In this document: positions 6,748 through 13,549 of the stretch, piece by piece
Numbering within the stretch: the first letter of the stretch is position 1
How the letters are laid out: each line of letters begins with the position of its first letter
Position numbers and translations under genes: made by a program
From: DAOTTW01 sp034437615
GTDB lineage: Bacteria; Chloroflexota; Anaerolineae; Aggregatilineales; Phototrophicaceae
Assembly: GCA_034437615.1 (NCBI GenBank)
Contig: DAOTTW010000216.1
Coordinates: 1 to 15,955, forward strand
Length of the DNA stretch: 15,955 nt
Reading direction: 5' to 3'
Notes under the pieces: generated by a model
The model's input: the letters and a program-made list of their open reading frames with translations, nothing else
The model's database searches: none
Told to the model about the DNA's origin: nothing

Positions 6748-8640
6748 TTACTCGGCCAGCGTCGGCTCCGGCGCAGTTAGCAACGCACCAGCACCCATAA
6801 AATCATGGACCTGTGTGTCATCAGCCACGTGCAGGGGCAGGCGCACGTAAAATGTACTGCCCTCACCCGGCGTACTTTCTGCCCAGACAGAGCCACCCAT
6901 GTGCTGCACGAGCTTGCGCACGATGGCCAGACCCAGGCCCGTGCCGCCATAGCGCCGTTGCGTGCCGCCATCTACCTGCCGAAATTCATCAAAGATATAC
7001 GCTTTGGCGTCATCAGGGATGCCGATGCCAGTATCCTGCACACAGATAAGCCAATAGCGTGTAAGGTCGCTGGCCGCGTGTGCAGGATGTTGTGATCCAT
7101 CCGCGTGCTGTGCTTCGGCCTGAACGTGCAACGTTATCTCACCCACTTCTGTGAATTTCACGGCGTTCGATAACAAATTGTGTGCGACCTGCGTTAAGCG
7201 TTCCGGGTCCGCGAAGATGTATTCTGGCAAGTCAGCCTGCACCGTCGCCGTCACGGTCAGGTCCTTCTGTGCAGCCAATACGCTGATATGTTCTTGCCAC
7301 GTCGCAACGAGTGCGGCCACATGCACAGGCGTCCTGACGACCTTCATGCGTCCGGCTTCGATCTTAGATAAGTCCAGGATGTCCGTAATCATCGCCAATA
7401 GATGCCGTCCGCTGGACTCGATGCGGTCTAACGGGCGCTCAAAATCTTCGGCCAGTTCACCCAGCGCACCCATCTTGAGCAAATCGACATAGCCAAGAAT
7501 CACATTGAGCGGCGTGCGCAATTCGTGTGACATGGTGGCCAGAAATTCGCTTTTCAGGCGTGCGGATTCAGTCGCTTCGTTGCGTGCTAGCTCTAATTCG
7601 CGGTTAGTCCGCTTCCATTGGGTGACATCGTGCAGCACCAGCATACGACCGGAGGGTATTCCCATCGAGTTGCGTATGCTGGATAAGTGGACTTCAAAGG
7701 TGCGTTCGCCCTGCTGCGTTTGAATGGTGACTTCTTCGTCCGCATCGTCTAACGTAGCGTAATGCGCCACAAGCGCTGTATGCCGCGCAAACAGGTCGGT
7801 TGCAGCTTGGCCCAGTACCTCTGACGATGAGCGGCCTATCAATTGCAAAGCGGATTGATTCGCGCTGACAACGCGCTGCTTCACATCAAACACGAAAACC
7901 GAGTCGTTCATGTTGTCGAATACCGTGCGCTGTGCAATAGGCATCAGGTCCATCAGGCGATAGCGATAGATGCTCCAGGCTGTAAATAGGCCAGCGATGG
8001 TGAAACCGACGGGCGTAATATCGACGTATCCTGGTAATGGACTGACATCCGTGAGGTAGAGCGCATTCGTCAGCCAGGGGATGAATTGCGCCAATGCGAG
8101 AAAGACGACCTGGCCACGATACAATTCAGGCGACCGTAGCAAGGCACCCATCAGCAACCAGGCGGCAAGGATCAACAAGCCGTAACTGTAGAACGAATGC
8201 ACCCAGAACAGGATAGCATGATTGTAAACGGCAATATTCGCAACCGGGTCGAGCACGACATCCACCCAGAAAAGGCGGTGCCAGGGATTCGTCGCGACCA
8301 GCAGCAACACCACAGTCGGGTGGATCAGCAGCAACCGCATAGTGCGACGAGTCACCCATGTGTGGCGCTCTGTGTATTCCAATACAAAAATCAGCCAGGC
8401 CGGGGGTAACAGCACAATGCCAACGAATGCAAGGATGGTAAAGGTGTACTTGGCTGTCAGGTTGGTTGCGAGGATTTCGAGGCCACTCCCGACGCCCCAA
8501 AATATAACCGCGACCAGCAAAATCAGCAACGGCGTGACGGCCCGCTGTGGGCGCTGAGATAAAATGAAGGCGACAACCGCAAGGGAAACGATGGCGGAGA
8601 GGAAGCCGACCAGCGCGTATGGGTTCCATTCAAGGGCCAT
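6748..8640 (-). CDS. 7TM-sensor PAS histidine kinase (630 aa)
   Basis: A predicted inner-membrane two-component kinase. Residues 1-228 form seven hydrophobic segments resembling the histidine-kinase N-terminal 7TM domain. A PAS domain follows (about 236-340, ending VLHDVTQWKR), then a short coiled linker, the H box SHELRTP (His372 phosphoacceptor) and the ATPase domain: N box NLLSNAVKFT (Asn488), G1 DTGIGIP (536-542), F box FDEFRQ and G2 GGTGLGLAI (565-573). All boxes are canonical, so it should be active. An Ala/His/Gln-rich insertion (about 509-526) interrupts the ATPase domain. The ATG has AAGGA seven bases upstream and a good promoter at 8671-8699. The CheY-like gene 134 bases upstream on the same strand is the obvious partner. 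The stimulus is unknown; in other lineages this sensor module binds small hydrophobic ligands. Confidence 0.92.
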   Translation of the reverse strand: MALEWNPYALVGFLSAIVSLAVVAFILSQRPQRAVTPLLILLVAVIFWGVGSGLEILATNLTAKYTFTILAFVGIVLLPPAWLIFVLEYTERHTWVTRRTMRLLLIHPTVVLLLVATNPWHRLFWVDVVLDPVANIAVYNHAILFWVHSFYSYGLLILAAWLLMGALLRSPELYRGQVVFLALAQFIPWLTNALYLTDVSPLPGYVDITPVGFTIAGLFTAWSIYRYRLMDLMPIAQRTVFDNMNDSVFVFDVKQRVVSANQSALQLIGRSSSEVLGQAATDLFARHTALVAHYATLDDADEEVTIQTQQGERTFEVHLSSIRNSMGIPSGRMLVLHDVTQWKRTNRELELARNEATESARLKSEFLATMSHELRTPLNVILGYVDLLKMGALGELAEDFERPLDRIESSGRHLLAMITDILDLSKIEAGRMKVVRTPVHVAALVATWQEHISVLAAQKDLTVTATVQADLPEYIFADPERLTQVAHNLLSNAVKFTEVGEITLHVQAEAQHADGSQHPAHAASDLTRYWLICVQDTGIGIPDDAKAYIFDEFRQVDGGTQRRYGGTGLGLAIVRKLVQHMGGSVWAESTPGEGSTFYVRLPLHVADDTQVHDFMGAGALLTAPEPTLAE

Positions 8641-8657
8641 AGTGCGTCCTTAGTAAC

Positions 8658-8704
8658 CTAGGATGCCCTAGATATACCAAAACAACTGACATAGGTCAAT
8701 GTCA
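8658..8704 (-). promoter_or_regulatory. Promoter and operator-like inverted repeats of the 7TM kinase
   Basis: On the minus strand TTGACC (8694-8699) is separated by exactly 17 bp from TATATC (8671-8676), a good sigma70-type arrangement with a start near 8664. Overlapping the -35 box is TGACAT (8687-8692), AGGTCA (8693-8698), ATGTCA (8699-8704), an inverted repeat of TGACAT around a related half-site, suggestive of a dimeric regulator site. A further inverted repeat CTAGG/CCTAG (8658-8671) covers the start region. A regulator is not identified; the neighbouring response regulator has no DNA-binding domain. Confidence 0.5.
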
Positions 8705-8774
8705 ACCACAACGACCCTATTTTAGCGCAATCCAACGATCTGCCTAGCCAGTGTCCGAACAGCTACGGGTGTAA

Positions 8775-9173
8775 TCACGTTGTCAGGCGGCGTGTAAACG
8801 TCAGCAGATCACGGATGTTCACGGGTTTCATCAGCAGCAGGTCCGCACCGCGAGCGCGTTCGTCCTGAATAGCCACCGAATTGCCCGTTACCACGATCAC
8901 TTTGATATTTGCATTTGCTTGCTGCTGCTTCTTGATGTAATCCAACACATCCAGCCCTGTCAGCTTGGGCAGGTTAATATCGAGTACAAGCACGTCAGGC
9001 TGAAGGGCTTGCATCTGTTCAATAGCCGCTTCGCCGTCCTTCGCAAGATACACGTCAAAGGCCCCAGCATTGAAAGCAAGCCGAAAAATATCCAGCAAAT
9101 CCGGGTTATCTTCTACGATCAGGACACGTTTTTTCGCTGGTTGTGTTGGTGTAGGGTTTACACGCATCTGCAT
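8775..9173 (-). CDS. Single-domain CheY-like response regulator (132 aa)
   Basis: A stand-alone receiver domain that accepts phosphate from a histidine kinase. Conserved residues are all present: acidic pair Glu21-Asp22 (VEDNPD), phosphoacceptor Asp65 (VLDINLP), Thr96 (VVTGN) and Lys116 (LMKPV). No output domain follows, so signalling must go through protein contacts or phosphorelay. The open frame begins with a GTG at 9203, but AAGGAG (9183-9188) lies nine bases before the ATG at 9171-9173, which is therefore the better start; the residues upstream would contain the ribosome site. The N-terminal 14 residues (with PTPTQPAKK) are a flexible leader. It precedes the 7TM kinase on the same strand, so the two probably form a pair, though the kinase also has its own promoter. 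Confidence 0.93.
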   Translation of the reverse strand: MQMRVNPTPTQPAKKRVLIVEDNPDLLDIFRLAFNAGAFDVYLAKDGEAAIEQMQALQPDVLVLDINLPKLTGLDVLDYIKKQQQANANIKVIVVTGNSVAIQDERARGADLLLMKPVNIRDLLTFTRRLTT

Positions 9174-9182
9174 CTCGCCCAT

Positions 9183-9188
9183 CTCCTT
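9183..9188 (-). promoter_or_regulatory. Ribosome binding site deciding the regulator start
   Basis: AAGGAG on the minus strand, nine bases before the ATG at 9171-9173 and immediately adjoining the in-frame ATG at 9180-9182. It favours the shorter product and argues against the GTG start at 9201-9203. Confidence 0.7.
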
Positions 9189-9256
9189 GCTGATATTTTG
9201 CACACTCGTTACGCATCGTTGGTTGCATGGCTATTTTGCTCACTGAGCATGACGCC

Positions 9257-9278
9257 ATTATATAACATTACATAATGT
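9257..9278 (-). promoter_or_regulatory. Candidate -10 box and palindrome upstream of the response regulator
   Basis: On the minus strand a perfect TATAAT occupies 9257-9262. Just upstream of it is the perfect inverted repeat ACATTA-CA-TAATGT (9265-9278), placed where a repressor or activator could act. No recognisable -35 hexamer is present at normal spacing, consistent with activator dependence or with chance. Confidence 0.35.
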
Positions 9279-9328
9279 GCGCATCCTGCGGAGGTGCAGT
9301 AGATTGTTGTCGGGTGGTCAGGTTTTGT

Positions 9329-9346
9329 CCTGGTCTGATGACCAGG
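9329..9346. other. Perfect 7-bp hairpin in the spacer before the tRNA
   Basis: CCTGGTC (9329-9335) and GACCAGG (9340-9346) are perfectly complementary around TGAT. There is no T-tract on either side, so an intrinsic terminator is not supported. The rest of 9279-9372 shows nothing recognisable. Confidence 0.4.
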
Positions 9347-9372
9347 TGAGCCGGAATTGTAGAGATAGGTGC

Positions 9373-9400
9373 TTGATTTTTAGTGCTGCCGTGCTATATT
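9373..9400 (+). promoter_or_regulatory. tRNA-Lys promoter
   Basis: TTGATT (9373-9378) and TATATT (9395-9400) are separated by 16 bp. The predicted start near 9407 is about five bases before the mature tRNA 5' end, a typical arrangement for stable RNA genes. Confidence 0.6.
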
Positions 9401-9411
9401 TATTGGCTGAA

Positions 9412-9483
9412 GGGCGCGTAGCTCAACGGCAGAGCAGTTGACTCTTAATCAATTGGTTGTAGGTTCGAATCCTACCGCGCTCA
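9412..9483 (+). tRNA. trnK: tRNA-Lys (anticodon CTT)
   Basis: The cloverleaf folds completely: acceptor GGGCGCG (9412-9418) with CGCGCTC (9476-9482, one G-T pair); D stem GCTC/GAGC (9421-9424 and 9432-9435); anticodon stem GTTGA/TCAAT with loop CTCTTAA, giving anticodon CTT at 9444-9446; and T arm GTAGG-TTCGAAT-CCTAC. The discriminator base is A (9483). CCA is not encoded, since ATAACC follows directly from 9483, so it must be added enzymatically. The lipoprotein gene begins 43 bases downstream with no terminator visible between. Confidence 0.95.
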
Positions 9484-9525
9484 TAACCAACTCAGCCAAG
9501 CCACAAAAGCATAGCCCGAACTATC

Positions 9526-10296
9526 ATGCGTCACGTTCTCATAATCTGCCTGTCTGTAGCAAGTGCAGCGCTGCTCGCTGCTTGCCAAACCGCAATCGCA
9601 GACGACCCACCTGCTACGATAGCGGTTGAAATGACCGCTTACGCCAGAGAAGCCGCCGAGATGCAGCGCGACATCGTGATCGAGCGCACGCGCAGCGTCG
9701 CAACACAGCAGGCCGCAGAAACGCAGGCCGCCAATTACTACAATTATAACCGCGTCCTGCTGAGCACGGTGCGCGCGAACCAGCGCCCCACCCAGGCCAT
9801 GCGCCGCGTAGATGTTCAACCGGGTGTATCGGCTGGGCGCATGGATGATACAGGGGCTGCGGATATACCAGAGGTGTCGGCCCTGGGTGGCGCTAGCAGT
9901 GCCAGCAGCAACCAGCGTAACACCAACGATCCAGACAATATGACGATTGGTGAAATGCGCTTTAGCCAGGTCCGTATGGCTGGCACTATCGAGGCGTTTG
10001 AACGCTGTCCGCTGGATGACCGCGACCTCTTCCGCACCACCAGCATAGATATTATCTATCTGACGATGGTCACGGATAACCTGCGCACTGGAACGCGCAT
10101 TAGCGTGGATTGGCTGCGAGAAGGACAGAACCAATTTGAAAGCGTGTGGGTCTCCGACCGCGACGCAGCGCGCCTGTGCATTGCGATGGAACTGAGTCAG
10201 GCAGATGTCGCCTTCACCCCTGGAAACTGGCAGGCTGTTTTATCGGTCAACGGACAGCGCTACGATCCTGTGCCGTTCGTAATTGTCGGCGGCTAA
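9526..10296 (+). CDS. Putative lipoprotein of unknown function (256 aa)
   Basis: The N-terminus is a lipoprotein signal: MRHVLIICLS, a hydrophobic stretch, then the lipobox LLAAC with Cys20 as the lipidation site, so the mature protein should be membrane-anchored on the outer face. Residues about 31-75 are rich in Ala, Glu, Gln and Arg and look helical or coiled. Residues about 98-140 are low-complexity (Gly, Ala, Ser, Asn) and probably a linker. Residues about 145-256 form a beta-rich globular domain with Cys161 and Cys218, a possible disulfide, ending in a strand pattern NWQAVLSVNGQRYDPVPFVIV that resembles extracellular beta-sandwich modules. I do not recognise a family. No strong ribosome site precedes the ATG. 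It may be cotranscribed with the tRNA. Confidence 0.8.
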   Translation: MRHVLIICLSVASAALLAACQTAIADDPPATIAVEMTAYAREAAEMQRDIVIERTRSVATQQAAETQAANYYNYNRVLLSTVRANQRPTQAMRRVDVQPGVSAGRMDDTGAADIPEVSALGGASSASSNQRNTNDPDNMTIGEMRFSQVRMAGTIEAFERCPLDDRDLFRTTSIDIIYLTMVTDNLRTGTRISVDWLREGQNQFESVWVSDRDAARLCIAMELSQADVAFTPGNWQAVLSVNGQRYDPVPFVIVGG

Positions 10297-10329
10297 TGGA
10301 GAGGGGCTTGGGGTTTGCAGGGGTAGGTA

Positions 10330-10400
10330 TTTCGGCGGACGCGCCATTGCACGTCCCTACACAACCGCTGTGAACCGTAGGGACACCCAATGGGGTGTCC
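10330..10400. repeat. Head-to-head stem-loop repeat, copy 2
   Basis: Matches 30-100 in 68 of 71 positions. Hairpins: GGACGCGC/GCACGTCC around CATT (10337-10356, imperfect), and a perfect GGACACCC/GGGTGTCC around AATG (10381-10400). The preceding GGGGTAGGTATTT (about 10317-10331) is found inverted after copy 1 (AAATACCTACCCC, 139-151). It occupies the gap between convergent genes (lipoprotein stop at 10296, kinase-like stop at 10440) and could terminate both. Confidence 0.8.
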
Positions 10401-10439
10401 GAGCGGCGTCAGCCGTATTGCAGGTTTATTATCGCTGTA

Positions 10440-11006
10440 CTAGGCGCGTTCAATCGCGGCCTTTTGCCAGAAAGCCACAATCGTCTGCACGAGTTCAACC
10501 TCGCTGACGCCCGTCGCGTCGATCTCGTGCACGCCAGGCTTGCCACGCACCGCCCATTCACGGCGCAGCAAGCCCATCTCCATCGCACGCTCTGCCGGAT
10601 TATGATAACGTGCCCCCAGCGACACATGCAGCTTTTGCAGCAACGAATCCAGACGCGCCACCAAACACACCACAATGCTGGTTTCTTGCATACGTGCCAG
10701 ATGGCTGCCATGCATCAGGGTGCTGCCATTCACGCGGATCACTGAGTTGCGGCGCAGCAGCACTTCTTGCATCAGCTCTGCCTCAACTGTTTTCAGGCGG
10801 CGCTCACCGTAACTGCTGCGGATGCGCTCCATCGTATCGCCAAGCCGATCTTCCAACAAGCGTTCAGCATCCACAACGGGCATAGCAAGCTGCGCCCCGA
10901 CCTGCTGCGCCACACGCGGCTTATTGGGTTCGACGTAGCCCGTCAGCACCAGATTGCGCGATGTAAAAGGAATACCCGTCAATGGAAGCGCAGGGTCAGT
11001 GACCAT
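10440..11006 (-). CDS. Shikimate kinase-like P-loop fold protein with degenerate Walker A (188 aa)
   Basis: The overall pattern follows shikimate kinases: an initial strand (NLVLTGYV, residues 18-25), a helix (VAQQVGAQLAMPVVDAERLLEDRLGD, about 32-57) that parallels the 'LAKRLGLPFIDTDELIEERTG' region, a helix ending in ELMQEVLLRRNSVIRVNG (77-94) parallel to the substrate glycine loop, and IVVCLVARLDSLLQKL (111-126). The P-loop should read GxxGxGKS/T but is G-Y-V-E-P-N-K-P-R (23-31): Lys29 remains, while the loop glycines and the final Ser/Thr are gone. Ordinary ATP binding and shikimate phosphorylation are therefore doubtful. The gene starts nine bases after the HAD stop codon with AAGGG six bases before the ATG, so it is the last gene of a three-gene operon. 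A cytidylate-kinase-like relative is an alternative. Function is not known. Confidence 0.7.
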   Translation of the reverse strand: MVTDPALPLTGIPFTSRNLVLTGYVEPNKPRVAQQVGAQLAMPVVDAERLLEDRLGDTMERIRSSYGERRLKTVEAELMQEVLLRRNSVIRVNGSTLMHGSHLARMQETSIVVCLVARLDSLLQKLHVSLGARYHNPAERAMEMGLLRREWAVRGKPGVHEIDATGVSEVELVQTIVAFWQKAAIERA

Positions 11007-11015
11007 CAGCCGCCC

Positions 11016-11795
11016 TTACCAATCCCCATACCAGCGATCCAGCAACGGCAGCAGTTCATCCAGCACGGTAATCGTCGCGTCGGGTTCGATCATCTCACTG
11101 ACGAGCGATGACTGCGCCTCGCGTGAGCGTAACACGCCCTTCATACCCGCCTGCTGTGACCCGCCGATGTCTGCTACCAGGTTATCGCCCACGAAAACTG
11201 TCTCTTCAGGGCGCGTAGCGAGTGCATTCAGCGCGTGCTCAAAGATGGCCGGGTGCGGCTTCAGGTAGCCCACATCAGCCGCCGAAATGCGCAGATTGAC
11301 ATCCGGGAAAAAGCGCAGCAGGTCATAGGCGATGAGTTCGCGGTCACGCAGGTACATCGGCTGAAAGGCGTTGGTCACGATGCCGATGCTAATGCCGCGA
11401 CCAATCAGCGTTTGCAGCACCCCCGGCACATCCGCGAAAAGCTCAACACCAGGGATTTTGCCCCAGTCATAGGCTTCCAGGCATTCGGCCATTGCGATGC
11501 GTTCATCTTGCTCGAAGCCGTGCGCCTGTAACGTCTGCATCAGGATATGGCCCATGTGTGGCGCACGCAAGGACCCGCGTGCACTGGCCCAGGCAGCCAT
11601 CACGCGGTCGCTAAAGTCGTTCAGCACGTGCTCGAAGCTGCTTTGCAACGGGCGGCCCTGCTTGGACAGATAATCATACACACAGCGCATGTGCTTGGTT
11701 TCCAGCGTGCGCCAATCGGCTGTGAAGGTGCTCCAGTCGATCAGCGTATCATCCATATCGAACAGGACTGCTTTTAGCTTGGGGGATTCGCTCAT
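11016..11795 (-). CDS. HAD-superfamily hydrolase (259 aa)
   Basis: A phosphatase-type haloacid dehalogenase protein. Motif I is FDMDDTL with nucleophile Asp13 and acid Asp15; motif II is IVTN (Thr141); motif III is Lys179 in LKPHP; motif IV is VFVGDNLVADIGG (Asp204, Asp209). Residues about 20-115 form a helical cap, so it belongs to subfamily I with a C1 cap, the group of phosphoglycolate, pyrimidine-nucleotide and similar small phosphatases. All catalytic residues are intact, and the substrate cannot be read from sequence. Its ATG overlaps the stop codon of the SDR-like gene by four bases (ATGA), implying translational coupling, and it is followed closely by the kinase-like gene. Confidence 0.92.
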   Translation of the reverse strand: MSESPKLKAVLFDMDDTLIDWSTFTADWRTLETKHMRCVYDYLSKQGRPLQSSFEHVLNDFSDRVMAAWASARGSLRAPHMGHILMQTLQAHGFEQDERIAMAECLEAYDWGKIPGVELFADVPGVLQTLIGRGISIGIVTNAFQPMYLRDRELIAYDLLRFFPDVNLRISAADVGYLKPHPAIFEHALNALATRPEETVFVGDNLVADIGGSQQAGMKGVLRSREAQSSLVSEMIEPDATITVLDELLPLLDRWYGDW

Positions 11796-12835
11796 GAGTC
11801 TGTTGTCACCGCTAACGCTTGCTTGTCGGTGGAGTCGGCTGCATTGGCAGCATCGGTACGCCAGCGCAGCAAAAGCTGCTCGATGCCTGCGCGTTGGTCG
11901 CTGTATTCGGGCGTCCAGCCGAGTTGCTGCCTGGCCTTCTCGTTGCTTGGGGCGGCTGAATTGTGCAGCAGGTCTTTTTGCACCGGGTCGGGTCGCCGCA
12001 GCATCGCCGCAAAACCACCACCCCTGCTGAATAGGGGCATCGCACCCAGCGCCTCAGCGAATTTCTCTGCGAATTGCGTGGGGGTCGCGGGGGTGTCGTC
12101 TACGATATTATAGATTTCTTCCAACGGCTCATCAGCGAAGGGGCGATCAATCAACAGCAGAATCGCACGCATCAGGTCATCTTCATGCACCCAGCCCGCT
12201 AGCCCTGTGCCGGATGGGATGCCGTTACCAGCCCGCAGTGTGTCGGCCAGTTGGCGCGTGGCTGCGCTATTTGCGCCGTAGGTGAAGCCAGCCCGCAGCA
12301 CATAACCGGGAATCGTGCCATCCTGTACGGCGGCTTCTGCGGCAGCTAGCGCCTGAAACAGCAGATTGGCGCGGCTTGTCGATGCCGTTTCGTCTACGGT
12401 TTCGCCGTCTGCATCGCCATAGATGGACGTGAAGCTAGGGAAGATCACGCGCCGGATGCCGACGTTACCCGCCGCTTGCAGCAGGTTATCGGTGCCTTGC
12501 CGTAACAACGACAAATACGGCGTAACGTTCAGCACGCTGTAGGGCAAGCCGTTTAACGGTTGTGCCATCAGATGCACGATGATTTCAGCGCGGGACATCA
12601 GCAACACGCTGCGGATTTCGCCTTCACGCTCAAAATCCGGGTAGACGGGCAAGCCGCCATCCTCGCGGATTGTGAAAGCGCCCTGTGAGCCATTGTGTGT
12701 GCTGCCAACGACACGGTGCCCACGTGTCACCAATTGCCGCACCAGCGCACGCCCTGCGCCGCTGTCGGCCCCTGTGATGAAAACCGTCGGCTTGCTAGCC
12801 TGCGTTGGTTCATCCTGATTGTTGTTATCTGCCAT
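11792..12835 (-). CDS. NAD(P)-binding epimerase/extended SDR-like protein lacking YxxxK (347 aa)
   Basis: The Rossmann nucleotide-binding motif is clear: TVFITGADSGAGR (residues 17-29), with glycines 22, 26 and 28. Other extended-SDR landmarks are AEIIVHLMAQP (83-93), VIFPSFTSIYGDADG (130-144) and YVLRAGFTYG (178-187). Where the active-site Tyr-x-x-x-Lys should occur (usually NPYGRSKLAAE), the protein has NLLFQALAAAE (157-167), placing Leu at both 159 and 163. It may bind a dinucleotide without catalysing the usual oxidation, or serve as a regulatory or binding protein. The first 15 residues and last 20 are polar tails. An ideal ribosome site, GAGGTGAT (12841-12848), lies five bases before the ATG. 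First gene of the operon with the HAD and kinase-like genes. The fold is confident; function is not. Confidence 0.85.
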   Translation of the reverse strand: MADNNNQDEPTQASKPTVFITGADSGAGRALVRQLVTRGHRVVGSTHNGSQGAFTIREDGGLPVYPDFEREGEIRSVLLMSRAEIIVHLMAQPLNGLPYSVLNVTPYLSLLRQGTDNLLQAAGNVGIRRVIFPSFTSIYGDADGETVDETASTSRANLLFQALAAAEAAVQDGTIPGYVLRAGFTYGANSAATRQLADTLRAGNGIPSGTGLAGWVHEDDLMRAILLLIDRPFADEPLEEIYNIVDDTPATPTQFAEKFAEALGAMPLFSRGGGFAAMLRRPDPVQKDLLHNSAAPSNEKARQQLGWTPEYSDQRAGIEQLLLRWRTDAANAADSTDKQALAVTTDS

Positions 12836-13143
12836 GCTGCATCACCTCGGATGAATTTACTTGTGGATAAACAAAAACAAATCTATATGATCGTAGGGGC
12901 TTAGCGTGCTAAGCCCTGGTCGCAATACATTGCGCCCCTACAGAGCCGTTTTCATATCTCCACTAGATGAAATTTCAATGGAATGGAACGTAGACGATTA
13001 TGCCATCATCGCAGCAGGCTAGCAATGTTCGTAGGGCAATTGTGATGAGCTATGCGCACGTTTTCGTATTTCGGGTTACAATATGCTTAGATGACGCTCA
13101 AACGTCACTCTTGTATCTATTTTATCCGCAAGGAGACCGTTTT
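12836..13143. other. Divergent intergenic region between SDR-like and LysM genes
   Basis: No gene is supported across these 308 bases. They hold the SDR-like ribosome site (12841-12848), the double stem-loop at 12893-12941, a TACAAT box at 13077-13082 on the plus strand without a good -35 partner, a small hairpin TGACG/CGTCA (13092-13107), and the LysM ribosome site AAGGAG (13130-13135). An open frame from 13000 into the LysM gene is judged non-coding before 13144, because it would pass through that ribosome site. Confidence 0.6.
12893..12941. repeat. Double stem-loop GTAGGGGC repeat (cruciform-like)
   Basis: The outer ends GTAGGGG (12893-12899) and CCCCTAC (12935-12941) are inverted repeats. 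Inside, GGGCTTAG (12897-12904) pairs perfectly with CTAAGCCC (12909-12916) around CGTG, and CGCAAT (12921-12926) pairs with ATTGCG (12929-12934) around AC. It is the same head-to-head plan as elsewhere in the window but with different stem sequences. Confidence 0.75.
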
Positions 13144-13548
13144 ATGAAACGCATGATTACCCTGGTCGCGCTGACCATTTTGCTGTTCGTGGCTGCGATG
13201 CCTGCTTTCGCAGGTGCTGGTGGCGGTGAGACCACAGGCGACACCACCTACACCGTTCGCCCTGGCGATACCCTGAGCCAGATTGCCGCGCTGTTCAATA
13301 CGACGTTCGATACGCTGGCCCGTATCAACGGCATCGGCAATGCCAACCTGATCTTCTCCGGTGAAGCACTTACCATTGAGCCAGAGACGATCCCGACTGA
13401 ATACACTGTGCGCTTTGGCGATACGCTCAGCCAGATTGCGGCACGCTATAACACCACCGTTAGCGAACTGGCAACATTAAACGACATCGGCAACGTGAAC
13501 CTGATCTTCCCCGGTACTGTTTTGCAGTTGCCGACGCCGACAGCATAA
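13144..13548 (+). CDS. Secreted protein with two LysM domains (134 aa)
   Basis: Residues 1-23 are a signal peptide (MKRMITL, hydrophobic core, cleavage after AMPAFA). Two LysM modules follow, at about 36-78 (YTVRPGDTLSQIA ... LIFSGEALTI) and 87-130 (YTVRFGDTLSQIA ... LIFPGTVLQLP). The two are close copies, sharing GDTLSQIAA, FNTT or YNTT, and IGNxNLIF, so they look like an internal duplication. LysM modules bind N-acetylglucosamine polymers, so the protein probably sits on peptidoglycan or a surface glycan. It has no enzymatic domain. AAGGAG (13130-13135) lies eight bases before the ATG. The protease gene follows 84 bases later on the same strand, with a repeat hairpin between. Confidence 0.93.
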   Translation: MKRMITLVALTILLFVAAMPAFAGAGGGETTGDTTYTVRPGDTLSQIAALFNTTFDTLARINGIGNANLIFSGEALTIEPETIPTEYTVRFGDTLSQIAARYNTTVSELATLNDIGNVNLIFPGTVLQLPTPTA

Positions 13549-13549
13549 A

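Noticed and set aside
9412..9483. tRNA-Lys as an attachment site for an integrated island
   Set aside because: No integrase, no duplicated tRNA 3' end and no phage-like genes are found in the flanking sequence.
10440..12835. Nucleotide-based anti-phage defence operon
   Set aside because: Small operons with odd nucleotide-binding proteins can be defence systems, but there is no effector, nuclease, membrane pore or defence neighbourhood here.
13000..13143. N-terminal extension of the LysM protein
   Set aside because: It would place the AAGGAG ribosome site inside the coding frame and bury the signal peptide; the ATG at 13144 is clearly the start.
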